NCBI RefSeq assembly: GCF_014534655.1
Contig: NZ_JACVVD010000008.1
Coordinates: forward strand, 62,001 to 126,000
Origin: Paenibacillus sedimenti
GTDB taxonomy: Bacteria; Bacillota; Bacilli; Paenibacillales; NBRC-103111
Reading direction: 5' to 3'
Length of the DNA: 64,000 nt
The notes below the pieces were generated by a model. It was not told where the DNA came from. It did not search any database and saw only the letters and a program-made list of their open reading frames with translations. Below, piece by piece: positions 24,942-33,677 of this stretch. Position numbers and translations under genes: made by a program. Numbering within the stretch: position 1 is the first letter of the stretch; every line of letters starts with the position of its first letter.

Positions 24942-24950
24942 TAAAAATTA

Positions 24951-24994
24951 GAAATAAAATTTTATTATGACTAATTTATTTGAAATAAATTTTC
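24951..24994. promoter_or_regulatory. Two RpiR/MurR-type operator sites
   Basis: GAAATAAAATTTT (24951-24963) and GAAATAAATTTTC (24982-24994), variants of the inverted repeat GAAAT-N3-ATTTC also found at 25056 and 26046. They sit between the divergent GH4 operon and rpiR-like gene. Confidence 0.6.
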
Positions 24995-25051
24995 TTTAAT
25001 TTTCTTTTTCTATTTCATCATGAATCTTGTTTTTTTGGAAGATTACACTTA

Positions 25052-25072
25052 TTATGAAATTAAATTTCATAA
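25052..25072. promoter_or_regulatory. RpiR/MurR-type operator
   Basis: TTATGAAAT-TAA-ATTTCATAA, a perfect 9-base inverted repeat 28 bases before the regulator's ATG; suggests autoregulation. Confidence 0.65.
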
Positions 25073-25100
25073 CTTGAATCTATGATGAGTAGGGATACCA

Positions 25101-25964
25101 ATGTCGATTAATGATAATATTTTAATTAAAATTCGTGATATGAAGGATAGCCTGACGCCCGTAGAGAAACTGGTAGCAGAATATATCCTGGAGAATGTGG
25201 AGGAAATCCCGCATCTTTCGATTAAAAACCTTGCTCAACTGACGAAAACCAGTGACGCATCTGTTCTTCGTTTCTGTAAAACAATGGGTTATAAAGGTTA
25301 CCGCAACTTTATCGTTAGTATTTCTGCATCGCTTGGATCCATGGACGAGGAGCAGAAGGACCAGTACACCGATATTCAACCCGGGGATGACCTGTCCACG
25401 ATCATTTCGAATATCGCCCTGAATAATTGCAAGTCCATTGAAGACACGCTCAGTGTCATTGACAAGAATGAAATAGCCCGTGCTGTTAAAGTGCTGCGCG
25501 AAAGTAAACGTATTGCATTTTTTGGTATCGGCGCTTCCGGTTTGGTCGGTATTGATGCGGAGCAGAAATTTTCGCGGATAAACAAGATGTGCCACACCTA
25601 TACGGACGGGCACAGTCAGCTTACTGCTGCAACACTTCTGGATAAAAATGATGTGGCCATCTTCATTTCGAATTCCGGCACGACGATGGAAATTCTTGAT
25701 TCGCTCGAAATAGCTAAGAAGAATGGCGCATGCATTATTGCCATTACGAAATATAATAAAAGCGAATTGGCGGTTAAGGCGAATATCGCGCTGAGCATCT
25801 CTACACCGGAGGTCACGATCAGAAGCGGGGCCATGGGTTCGCGAATTGCCATGCTTACCGTTATTGATATTCTTTTTGCTGGGGTAGCTAGTGCGGAATA
25901 CAAGAATGTGAAGAAGTATCTGGCCAAAACTCACGATATTATCGCCAGTAAACATCGCAAATAA
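25101..25964 (+). CDS. RpiR family regulator with SIS domain (MurR-like)
   Basis: A 287-residue regulator: N-terminal RpiR helix-turn-helix (about residues 1-77, IKNLAQLTKTSDASVLRFCKTMGY) and C-terminal SIS sugar-phosphate-binding domain (about 120-250, FFGIGASGLVGIDAEQKF; FISNSGTTMEILD). MurR-type proteins sense MurNAc-6-phosphate. Its position between two murQ genes, with four GAAAT-N3-ATTTC sites around, makes it the regulator of both directions. The ribosome site (AGGGA) is weak. Confidence 0.88.
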   Translation: MSINDNILIKIRDMKDSLTPVEKLVAEYILENVEEIPHLSIKNLAQLTKTSDASVLRFCKTMGYKGYRNFIVSISASLGSMDEEQKDQYTDIQPGDDLSTIISNIALNNCKSIEDTLSVIDKNEIARAVKVLRESKRIAFFGIGASGLVGIDAEQKFSRINKMCHTYTDGHSQLTAATLLDKNDVAIFISNSGTTMEILDSLEIAKKNGACIIAITKYNKSELAVKANIALSISTPEVTIRSGAMGSRIAMLTVIDILFAGVASAEYKNVKKYLAKTHDIIASKHRK

Positions 25965-25973
25965 ATGAAGCGG

Positions 25974-26007
25974 CATCGGCTTATCAGTTAAAGCCGGTGT
26001 CTTTTTT
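25974..26007 (+). terminator. Intrinsic terminator after rpiR-like gene
   Basis: CATCGGCTT (25974-25982) pairs with AAGCCGGTG (25990-25998), followed by a T-run. Confidence 0.75.
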
Positions 26008-26045
26008 GTTTAAATAAACAAAAAATTAAACATATTTTTCAATAA

Positions 26046-26095
26046 GAAATAAAATTTCAAAAACTGTTGACCAATATGAAATTTTTCGTTAGTAT
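26046..26095 (+). promoter_or_regulatory. murQ-2 operon promoter with RpiR-type site
   Basis: GAAATAAAATTTC (26046-26058), a perfect inverted repeat, lies 8 bases before TTGACC (26067-26072), 17-base spacer, TAGTAT (26090-26095). Confidence 0.65.
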
Positions 26096-26134
26096 GAGTA
26101 TAGAAATTGAGAAAAGCAGGATAGGAGGATGGCT

Positions 26135-27049
26135 ATGGATGAGTATCTGTCGGGATTGACTACGGAAAAGATCAACGAGAGAACACTGATGATAGATGAA
26201 TGTACGACTGAACAAATGTTGCGTCTAATGAATGAGCAGGACGCTATAGTGCCTAATGCAGTGGCAGCAGAAATACCGCAAATCATGAAAGCAGTCGATA
26301 TTTTGCATCATGTGCTTAAAAACGGCGGCAGAATGTTTTACGTAGGGGCAGGATCTTCTGGCAGACTCGGAGTGCTCGACGCATCGGAATGTCCTCCTAC
26401 TTTCGGCATTGATCCATGGGTTGTGCAGGGACATATTGCCGGAGGCGATGGGGCACTGAGACTGGCTGTTGAAGGTTATGAAGACAATGCGGAGGAGGGG
26501 ATCGCGCTCATTGAGCGATGCGGCGTGACGGCGCAGGATGCAGTCATTGGAATTACGGCTAGCGGAAGCGCACAATTCGTCATTGCGAGCTTGAAGAAGG
26601 CTAAGGAAATTGGAGCTGCAACGATAGGTGTAGTCAATAACATCAATTCCAAATTGGAGCCTGTCTGCGATGTGTGTATTGCGCCCGTGGTTGGACCGGA
26701 AGTCATTATGGGATCTACCCGATTGAAAGCGGGGACGGCACAGAAGCTGGTTCTCAACATGCTTACTACCTGTACAATGGTGAAACTCGGTAAGACGTAT
26801 AACAACCTTATGGTTGACATGAAAGCAAGCAATAATAAATTATATGATCGTTCCGTTCGTATCATTCAGGCAGCAACGGGGGTAGACGACGTCACGGCTA
26901 TTTCGTATTTAGAGAGCGCTTCCATGAACTGTAAATTAGCGATTATGATGATCAAAACCGGTTTGGATGCCGCGGAAGCCGAACGAAAATTGGCTGAGTG
27001 CGACGGCAGTTTGAAAACAGCAATACGCACCTATAGCGAAGTTGTATAA
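26135..27049 (+). CDS. murQ: N-acetylmuramic acid 6-phosphate etherase, paralogue 2
   Basis: About 304 residues; SIS signature FYVGAGSSGRLGVLDASEC with catalytic Glu in ASECPPTFG and EGYEDN downstream. Same reaction as paralogue 1 but clearly divergent in sequence (for example IDPWVVQGH against TEPSMVQGL), so not a recent duplication. ATG 26135 is 6 bases after GGAGG; ATG 26129 abuts it. First gene of the plus-strand importer operon, placing production of GlcNAc-6-phosphate and D-lactate together with uptake. Confidence 0.9.
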   Translation: MDEYLSGLTTEKINERTLMIDECTTEQMLRLMNEQDAIVPNAVAAEIPQIMKAVDILHHVLKNGGRMFYVGAGSSGRLGVLDASECPPTFGIDPWVVQGHIAGGDGALRLAVEGYEDNAEEGIALIERCGVTAQDAVIGITASGSAQFVIASLKKAKEIGAATIGVVNNINSKLEPVCDVCIAPVVGPEVIMGSTRLKAGTAQKLVLNMLTTCTMVKLGKTYNNLMVDMKASNNKLYDRSVRIIQAATGVDDVTAISYLESASMNCKLAIMMIKTGLDAAEAERKLAECDGSLKTAIRTYSEVV

Positions 27050-27082
27050 ACGGTATAAACATTTATTGGGAGGTCATTTCGA

Positions 27083-28537
27083 ATGAAAAGAAAAATGCCC
27101 GTATTTGCATCTGCCTTGGCTTTAACTATGGCTTTAACAGCTTGTAGCGGCACTTCCGGCAATGCCGGAACGAAAGAAACGAGTTCGCCCGCCCCAGGCA
27201 GCAGCGCACCTGCCGCAACTGCCGCAGCCTCTGCTGCCAAAGATACCATCACCGCTTTGCTTCCTCCTGTTTCCCCGAACTACCAAAAGAATTTTGATCA
27301 AATGGCGAAAGATTTTAACGCGCTGTATCCGAACCTGACACTGAAAATCGAACCGGCAGGCTGGGAAGATGTGAAACAGAAGCTGGATACGCAAGTTAAT
27401 GCAGGCAGCCCGCCGGATATTGCTTTTGGCGGTTCCGACAGCATTCCTAAGTATATACAGCAAGGCTTACTCATGGACATCTCTGATACAGTAACTCCGG
27501 AAATGGTGTCCGATTATGATAAAGCCCCGCTCGAATACATGAAGAACGGGAAAGGGCTATACGGCTTCCCGGCATATATGGAAGTTCACGCGCTTGGCGG
27601 GAACAAACCGTTTTTGGAAAAGGCCGGAATTGACTGGAAGAAAGTACAGCAAAACGGCTGGACTTACGAAGAGTTCCGTGAAGCGATCAAAAAAGGCGTC
27701 GTAACTGAAAACGGCAAAACCCGCTACGGTTTCGTATTCGCAGTCAAGGGCGTTGCTGCGGTAGACTACTTGGGTATCATGGCGAAAAATGCCGGTATGC
27801 CACACGCGTTTAACAAAGATTTGAAATATGCATATACGAGCAAAAACTACCTGGGATTGCTTAAAGACCTTCGTCAGCTGATTGATGACGGCTCCATGCC
27901 GAAAGAGCTTAGCTCCGTAGACGCCGGTAAACGCTGGAACATGTTCTTGACAGGTCAAACGATGATTACGGGTAAAGGTATTGCCGTGTTTGAAAATTCC
28001 GGTAAAAATAATAACAAAAAGCTTGAAGCGAAAGATGCCAGCGCTGTAAAAGACAGCATTCCAGTTGATTATGTCGTATTGCCTGCTCCTACGTTCCAAG
28101 GCGCAAAAGCATCATCTGCTACAGTAGTTGACGGCTATTTGACTTTCCGCGGTAAAAAGGAGCCGACTCCAGAACACAAGGCAAATGTGATTAAAGCAGC
28201 TTATTTTTTAGCTAGCGGTAAAGTCGCAGCAACGACGAACAACGATCTGTTTGCAGCACACATCACTCAAAGCGCGAAAAAAGAAGCTGCAAACATGAAA
28301 ATCGACAGAAATCCGGACAACATTGCTGCTGTTGACAATATGTTGAAAAACGCAACGCCGGCTCGTTCCGATATCCCGACTGAATTAGCCGCAAAAGCGA
28401 TTAAATTAGAAACCGAAGTGATCGTACCTAAGTTCCAGGGGCTACTCGCAGGCGAAGTTACTCCTGAAGCTATGTATGAAGCCGTGAAAACCGCTGCTAT
28501 TGCGGCGTTCGGCGCAGACGGTGTAGTGAAGGACTAA
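27083..28537 (+). CDS. Carbohydrate ABC transporter substrate-binding lipoprotein
   Basis: A 484-residue family-1 solute-binding protein: signal peptide with lipobox LTAC (Cys about residue 21), Ser/Ala/Pro-rich linker to about residue 52, then a two-lobed sugar-binding fold (VNAGSPPDIAFGGSDSIPKYIQQG). GGGAGG precedes the ATG. It follows murQ and precedes two permeases, so the ligand is probably MurNAc, GlcNAc-MurNAc or a muropeptide sugar. No ATPase gene is present; a shared MsmX-type ATPase encoded elsewhere is likely. Confidence 0.88.
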   Translation: MKRKMPVFASALALTMALTACSGTSGNAGTKETSSPAPGSSAPAATAAASAAKDTITALLPPVSPNYQKNFDQMAKDFNALYPNLTLKIEPAGWEDVKQKLDTQVNAGSPPDIAFGGSDSIPKYIQQGLLMDISDTVTPEMVSDYDKAPLEYMKNGKGLYGFPAYMEVHALGGNKPFLEKAGIDWKKVQQNGWTYEEFREAIKKGVVTENGKTRYGFVFAVKGVAAVDYLGIMAKNAGMPHAFNKDLKYAYTSKNYLGLLKDLRQLIDDGSMPKELSSVDAGKRWNMFLTGQTMITGKGIAVFENSGKNNNKKLEAKDASAVKDSIPVDYVVLPAPTFQGAKASSATVVDGYLTFRGKKEPTPEHKANVIKAAYFLASGKVAATTNNDLFAAHITQSAKKEAANMKIDRNPDNIAAVDNMLKNATPARSDIPTELAAKAIKLETEVIVPKFQGLLAGEVTPEAMYEAVKTAAIAAFGADGVVKD

Positions 28538-28558
28538 GAATAAGAGTAAGTTTCAACC

Positions 28559-28595
28559 TTCGGATAGTTGTGTGCCATTTGCACAGCTATCCGAA
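28559..28595 (+). terminator. Intercistronic hairpin (attenuator or stabiliser)
   Basis: TTCGGATAG (28559-28567) pairs with CTATCCGAA (28587-28595), with an inner TGTGC/GCACA stem. There is no strong T-run, so it probably reduces or stabilises rather than stops; it would give more lipoprotein than permease. Confidence 0.6.
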
Positions 28596-28631
28596 CTATT
28601 TTAAACCGAGTTTGCCGAAACGGGGTTTGAC

Positions 28632-29537
28632 ATGATGGATAATATCGCAAAGCCGATGAAAAGAAGGAGAATCAAAGGAGAAGGAACTTGGGGATATGCG
28701 TTCATTGCCGTCGCTTTGGTCGTTTTTGCGATGTTTACCGCATACCCGGTCGTTAGCGCCTTTATTATTAGTCTTCAAGAATACAAGCCGCTCGGTTCCA
28801 CCTTTGTTGGATTCGACAATTATAACAATACGTTTAAAGATACGTTGTTCTGGAAAGCAATGCGCAATACCGTTGTCTACACCATTTTGACCGTACCCGT
28901 CAACTTGTTCTTGTCGTTGATCATTGCCATTTTGATTCTGCCGCTCAGGAAAAAAACGCAGTCATTCTTTAAAGGCGTTTATTATTTGCCCGTCGTTGCT
29001 TCTGGCGTTGCCTTGTCGGTCGTGTGGCTGTGGATCTTCGATCCCATGAAGGGCGGCATTTTAAATCAGTTTATCGGTTTCTTCGGCATCAGCAATCAGA
29101 ACTGGCTTGGCACAAGCAACACAGCGATGTTCTCTTTGGTTCTGATGTCCTGGCTGTCCAGTCATGGCACCAGCATTATCATTTACCTGGCCGGATTAAT
29201 CGGCATTGATGAGACTTATTACGAGGCGGCGGAGCTGGATGGGGCGAATTTCCTTCAAAAGCTGTGGCACATTGTCGTTCCGTGTCTGAAGCCCGCTACA
29301 CTGTTTCTGCTCGTGACCGGTGTGATCGGTTCGTTCCAGGTGTTCCAAAACGCATTTCTGATGACCGGCGGAGGACCGGATAATGCGACGACCATGGTTG
29401 GCTTGCTGATTTTCAACAATGCGTTCACCTATTTCGATTTCGGCAAAGCTGCAGCGCAGTCTTTGATTTTGGCTCTCATCATTGCCGCAATTTCGCTGAT
29501 TCAATTCAAGTACGCAGGAAAAGACGTCGAGTATTAA
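28632..29537 (+). CDS. Sugar ABC transporter permease (MalF-like)
   Basis: A 301-residue membrane protein with six helices and the EAA coupling loop YYEAAELDGANFLQKLWHIVVP (shown here as EAAELDGANFLQKLW). It pairs with the permease at 29554. The start (ATG 28632 or 28635) has only a weak ribosome site, matching the hairpin-limited expression suggested upstream. Confidence 0.88.
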   Translation: MMDNIAKPMKRRRIKGEGTWGYAFIAVALVVFAMFTAYPVVSAFIISLQEYKPLGSTFVGFDNYNNTFKDTLFWKAMRNTVVYTILTVPVNLFLSLIIAILILPLRKKTQSFFKGVYYLPVVASGVALSVVWLWIFDPMKGGILNQFIGFFGISNQNWLGTSNTAMFSLVLMSWLSSHGTSIIIYLAGLIGIDETYYEAAELDGANFLQKLWHIVVPCLKPATLFLLVTGVIGSFQVFQNAFLMTGGGPDNATTMVGLLIFNNAFTYFDFGKAAAQSLILALIIAAISLIQFKYAGKDVEY

Positions 29538-29553
29538 GAGAGGGGGATATGAA

Positions 29554-30414
29554 ATGGCATTATACAGCAATCATACGGGAAATCCAAAAGTAAAAACCAT
29601 CAGAAACTCGGTCATTTTTATTGCCCTTCTGCTTTTTGCTTTGGCGACGATATTTCCGATTTATTTTATGATTATCTCATCATTGGGCGATCCGGTCGAG
29701 GCCGGGGCAGTGGAATATTCCATTTTCCCGAGCAAGATTACGCTTGATTCCTACAAGTTTTTCTTCGATTTCAGCGAGTATTCCTACCGGTGGATTTTAA
29801 ACTCGCTGATCGTGGCCACTACGGTCATGGTTTCCAACGTGCTCTTTGCCAGCATGGCCGGATACGCATTCTCCAAGCTCCGCTTTAAGGGAAGAGGAGT
29901 GCTGTTTTCCATGCTGCTCGTATCAATGATGATCCCGTATCAAGTGACCCAGGTGCCGCTCTATATTTTAATGGTTAACGTGTTTGAACTGCAGAATACT
30001 TACAGCGCGTTAATTTTGCCCGGTATTGTTACGGTCTACAATATTTTTCTCGCTAAGCAATTTATGAGCAGCATTCCGTCCGAAATTCTGGAGTGCGCAA
30101 AAATTGAGGGGTGCAGCCAGTTCCAGATCTACTGGAGAATCATACTTCCTTTATCCAAAACCGTTTTGGCCGTTATGGCGATTCTCACGTTCATGGACAG
30201 CTGGAATACGTTCTTCTGGCCGCTTCTTGTCACCAATTCAATGGAAATGCAAACGATCCAGGTCGGCTTGAAAAACTTCCGTTTCGCCAATACGACATAT
30301 ATCGGGCCTATGATGGCAGGTGCTACGATTTCTGCGCTGCCCATGTTTATTCTTTTCTTCAGCTTGCAAAGGTACTTCTTGGAGGGTGTAACCGTTGGAG
30401 CGGTGAAGGGCTAA
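29554..30414 (+). CDS. Sugar ABC transporter permease (MalG-like)
   Basis: A 286-residue membrane protein with six helices, coupling loop ECAKIEGCSQFQIYWRIILP and the characteristic C-terminus LEGVTVGAVKG. AGAGGGGG precedes the ATG. Second membrane subunit of the importer with 28632 and lipoprotein 27083. Confidence 0.9.
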   Translation: MALYSNHTGNPKVKTIRNSVIFIALLLFALATIFPIYFMIISSLGDPVEAGAVEYSIFPSKITLDSYKFFFDFSEYSYRWILNSLIVATTVMVSNVLFASMAGYAFSKLRFKGRGVLFSMLLVSMMIPYQVTQVPLYILMVNVFELQNTYSALILPGIVTVYNIFLAKQFMSSIPSEILECAKIEGCSQFQIYWRIILPLSKTVLAVMAILTFMDSWNTFFWPLLVTNSMEMQTIQVGLKNFRFANTTYIGPMMAGATISALPMFILFFSLQRYFLEGVTVGAVKG

Positions 30415-30470
30415 AAAAGCCGGCACACGCTCACATCGAATTCCTACACGGGTGGAGGTATCACGTCATC

Positions 30471-31457
30471 ATGATCGTGACATGGGATGATCAGTACACG
30501 CATGCGGTCATTGCATTATGGAACGAGGAAGCCGTCAAGGAAGGATATAAGGAGCTCATAGAAAAGAGCTTCAAAGACATCTTTTGGTCCAACCCTTACT
30601 TTGACAAGGAAAATACATTTATCTTACTGGTAGATGATCAAGTCAAAGGGTTTGCTTGCGGGTGTACAGGGGATGACCTCCCCCTCGGGAATGTGGCCGG
30701 ATATATCACTTGCATCGTTTTGTCTGATGGCTGGAAAACGGATGCCAATTACAAGTTAATGTTAGATGCGCTGGAGCACCGCTTTCGGCATCTAGGAAAG
30801 AAGCAAGCGGATGTTCTGTTCTTTAATCCGATGATGCTGCCATGGTATATCCCGGGTACACCTAAACATGAACACAACAATGCACCGGGAGTTCCGATAG
30901 ATAGCCGGTTATATGAGTTCCTGCTCAGTCAGGGATATGTGGAGCGGGCCAAAGAGTGCGCTATGCATTTAAATCTGGAAGGGTTCAACATTCCGGACGA
31001 TATCAGAGCCAAAGAAGACAGAGCAGCTGCCGAAGGATACAAGGTGGAGCTGTTCGACCCTTCTCTGCACCACGGCGTGGATGAAATGTTACATGCATTG
31101 AATAATCCGTTATGGCAGAGGGAAATCGGGCGCTCGACTTCAGATAGTGTGCCAGTGGTCATTGCGGCTCATCAAGGCAAAGCCGTCGGATTTGCCGGTC
31201 CGGTCATTCGGCAGGAGAATGGACGCGGCTATTTTGCCGGCATCGGCGTGCACCCCGATCATGAAGGACACGGACTGGGAAGTATACTTTTCTTTAAGCT
31301 ATGCGAGGCCTTTCGGGACATTCAGACGGAATATATGTCGCTCTATACCGGTAGCACGAATCCGGCTATCCGTATTTACGAGAAGGCTGGTTTTAAAACC
31401 GTCAAACAGTTTTCAGTCATGAGAAGGGAGCTTGTACGATGGGCGAAGATAAGGTAA
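30471..31457 (+). CDS. Tandem GNAT N-acetyltransferase
   Basis: About 328 residues with two GNAT-like halves: the N-terminal half (about 1-150) is degenerate, the C-terminal half (about 190-325) has the acetyl-CoA motif GIGVHPDHEGHGLGSILF and LYTGSTNPAIRIYEKAGF. ATG 30471 lies 13 bases from GGAGG. It overlaps the next gene by 19 bases. In this operon it may acetylate an amino sugar or a peptide-sugar fragment, for example re-acetylating glucosamine or muramic acid; the substrate is not known. Confidence 0.75.
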   Translation: MIVTWDDQYTHAVIALWNEEAVKEGYKELIEKSFKDIFWSNPYFDKENTFILLVDDQVKGFACGCTGDDLPLGNVAGYITCIVLSDGWKTDANYKLMLDALEHRFRHLGKKQADVLFFNPMMLPWYIPGTPKHEHNNAPGVPIDSRLYEFLLSQGYVERAKECAMHLNLEGFNIPDDIRAKEDRAAAEGYKVELFDPSLHHGVDEMLHALNNPLWQREIGRSTSDSVPVVIAAHQGKAVGFAGPVIRQENGRGYFAGIGVHPDHEGHGLGSILFFKLCEAFRDIQTEYMSLYTGSTNPAIRIYEKAGFKTVKQFSVMRRELVRWAKIR

Positions 31458-32143
31458 CGATTCTGGCAATCGGCGGTCATGTGGGCGATATGGAGCTAAC
31501 GGCAGGGGGCGTACTGGCAAACCATTCTCTGAAGGGCGACCGTATCGTGACATTAGCGCTGACAGCAGGCGAACGCGGAGTTCCCGCTGGCCAGAATATG
31601 TCCGAATACCGCGAGCAGAAGGTGAATGAAGCAAAGGCTTTTGCCGAGATGCTCGGCGGCGAAGCGATCGTCTTTGATATCCCGGATGGAGAGCTGCAGG
31701 ACGATCAAGATATGCGCTTCAAGGTGTGCGACGTTATTCGCCAGGTGCGTCCGAACATCATCATTACGCATTTTAAAAACAGCATGCATAAGGATCATAT
31801 GACGACGCATCGCATAGTGAATGATGCACGCTTTTTTGCCGCCTTGCCGACGTTCGATCGGGAGCTTCCAGCCCATTTTGCATCCAGACTGTATTATGCC
31901 GAGAACTGGGAGGATGCCGTCGACTTTCGGCCGTACGTTTATGTGGATTTTTCCGAAGAAGCCTATGATTTATGGGTGAAGGCCGTGTCCTTGCATTGGT
32001 TCGTTACGGGCAGCAAATCCTTCCCTTATTTGGAATACTACAAGCATTTAGTTCGAGTTCGCGGTATTGAAGCCAGAAAGCAATATGCGCAAACATTCAT
32101 GATTCCGGAAGAAACCATGCGTGTATTGAAAAGTGAATTATAG
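31439..32143 (+). CDS. PIG-L family deacetylase-like protein with variant motif
   Basis: A 234-residue protein of the PIG-L/MshB/BshB fold. The usual AHPDDE zinc motif reads GHVGDME (His and second Asp kept, catalytic-base Asp replaced by Gly); the third ligand region is HKDHMTTH. Family members remove acetyl groups from GlcNAc derivatives. Loss of the base makes normal deacetylation uncertain. AAGGGAG precedes ATG 31439, which lies inside the GNAT gene; tight coupling of an acetyltransferase with a deacetylase-like protein suggests they act on the same amino sugar. Confidence 0.8.
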   Translation: MGEDKVTILAIGGHVGDMELTAGGVLANHSLKGDRIVTLALTAGERGVPAGQNMSEYREQKVNEAKAFAEMLGGEAIVFDIPDGELQDDQDMRFKVCDVIRQVRPNIIITHFKNSMHKDHMTTHRIVNDARFFAALPTFDRELPAHFASRLYYAENWEDAVDFRPYVYVDFSEEAYDLWVKAVSLHWFVTGSKSFPYLEYYKHLVRVRGIEARKQYAQTFMIPEETMRVLKSEL

Positions 32144-32484
32144 AACAGAATTATTAAATCATAAACAGCCTCTAAACGCGGTCGTTCGTTTTTGAACGGC
32201 CTCCGATAGAGGTTTTCTCACATAAGAAAACTTCCAGAATACTTTTTTCCAGCCAAAAGTGCCTGTTTTTTTATCAAATATGCTTTCCGAGAAGAAAACA
32301 CTGCACAAAGTGCCGTAAATTCAGCTAGCTAAGAGGATTTTCCATGTTTTAAGCTCAAATACCGGCACAAAATGCATGTAAATGACTGAAAGAGGCTGTT
32401 AGACCAAAATTAACAGCATGAAATGCTGTTTGTTTCAAAACGGCACAATATTTTTATTAACCAGCACGTATTAGGGAGGAAGCG
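32144..32484. other. 341-base intergenic region
   Basis: Holds hairpin copy C (32168-32219) and otherwise AT-rich leader sequence before namZ. I see no clear -35/-10 pair with 17-base spacing; a promoter for namZ-nagZ-anmK is expected here because copy C looks like a terminator. Confidence 0.5.
32168..32219 (+). repeat. Double-stem 3'-end element, copy C
   Basis: Outer stem CCTCTA (32169-32174) with TAGAGG (32207-32212); inner stem GGTCGTTC with GAACGGCC (8 pairs, one G-U); tail TTTTCTC. Follows the PIG-L gene. The best-formed copy of the family. Confidence 0.65.
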
Positions 32485-33627
32485 ATGATCCGAAACGGTA
32501 TCGATTGCATTGGGCAGTATGCCCATTTATTCAAAGGGAAACGATTGGGACTGATTACGGCACCTACCGGGTTAACCGGTAATTATGTAACCACGATTCA
32601 AATTCTCCATGAGAATTTCAATCTGGTTGCTCTGTTTTCACCGGAACATGGTGTACGTGGAGATCAAGCTGCCGGGGCTCTGGTGGAGACTTATCTAGAT
32701 CCAATGACGAATATCCCGGTGTACAGCTTGTACCGTAAGGATTCCAAACGTCTGAGCAAGGAAATGCTGGATGAAGTCGATATGGTGGTCTATGATATTC
32801 AGGATGTGGGAACACGGTATTATACTTTTATATATACCATGCTGTATGCTTTGGAAGACTGTGCGAAAGCGGGCAAAGAGTTCGTCGTTCTGGACCGGAT
32901 CAACCCGCTGGATGGGGTGACGGTAGAAGGCAACATTCTAAAGCAGGAATACCAATCTTTTGTCGGCAACTATCCGCTTTGTGTTCGTTACGGTCTGACA
33001 ACTGGCGAAGTGGCGAGTATGGCTAACGACCAAATGGATTGGAATGGAAAACTGCATGTAGTGCCTGTCGACGGCTGGGAGCGAAAGATGCAATTTCCCG
33101 AAACGGGACGCCTCTGGATCATGCCTTCCTTGGGGATTCCCCGGTTTGAAACGGCACTGCTGTATCCTGGCAGCTGTATATTTGAAGGTACCAACATTTC
33201 GGAGGGCAGAGGCACCACGGTTCCTTTCGAAGTGGTAGGAGCGCCGTTCATCGACGCGCAAAAGCTGGCGGATGAAATGAACGGCAAGAAACTGCCGGGC
33301 GTCTTTTTCCGTCCTGTTTATTTTAAGCCAACTTTTTCCAAATTTCAGGGGGAACCATGCAGCGGAGTACAGATTCATGTGCTGGATGCCCGTATGATTC
33401 AGCCTTTGGAAACAGGCATTACGCTGATGCATACCATCAAAACGAATTATGAACAGTTTTCATTTCTGCCTCCAGTGAAGGAGGGCTCGAGACCATTTAT
33501 TGATTTATTGTGCGGAGACAAGTTGTACCGTGATGATACGGTTGACCTTCCGGATTTGCTGGAGCGATTTCGTGAAGAAAGCCGCGAATTTGCGCAAATG
33601 AAACAGCAGTATCACTTGTATAAGTAA
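32485..33627 (+). CDS. namZ: Exo-beta-N-acetylmuramidase (DUF1343)
   Basis: A 380-residue DUF1343 protein, the family shown for B. subtilis NamZ to release MurNAc from the non-reducing end of peptidoglycan fragments. Diagnostic segments: LFSPEHGVRGDQAAG, VYDIQDVGTRYYTFIYTM, VLDRINPLDG and EGTNISEGRGTTVPFE. There is no signal peptide, unlike the secreted Bacillus enzyme, so it should act on imported sugars. GGGAGG precedes the ATG. It opens the namZ-kinase-nagZ-anmK operon. Confidence 0.9.
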   Translation: MIRNGIDCIGQYAHLFKGKRLGLITAPTGLTGNYVTTIQILHENFNLVALFSPEHGVRGDQAAGALVETYLDPMTNIPVYSLYRKDSKRLSKEMLDEVDMVVYDIQDVGTRYYTFIYTMLYALEDCAKAGKEFVVLDRINPLDGVTVEGNILKQEYQSFVGNYPLCVRYGLTTGEVASMANDQMDWNGKLHVVPVDGWERKMQFPETGRLWIMPSLGIPRFETALLYPGSCIFEGTNISEGRGTTVPFEVVGAPFIDAQKLADEMNGKKLPGVFFRPVYFKPTFSKFQGEPCSGVQIHVLDARMIQPLETGITLMHTIKTNYEQFSFLPPVKEGSRPFIDLLCGDKLYRDDTVDLPDLLERFREESREFAQMKQQYHLYK

Positions 33628-33677
33628 ATGCTTGCGAAGTAAGTTTTGCTAAAGCAAAACTCTTAGGAGATGACCCT

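Noticed and set aside
21599..27049. Recent duplication of murQ
   Set aside because: The copies differ throughout, including around the conserved blocks, so they are old paralogues or separately acquired.
32144..32484. Riboswitch before namZ
   Set aside because: Apart from the hairpin of the dispersed family I found no known aptamer core; no support for a riboswitch.
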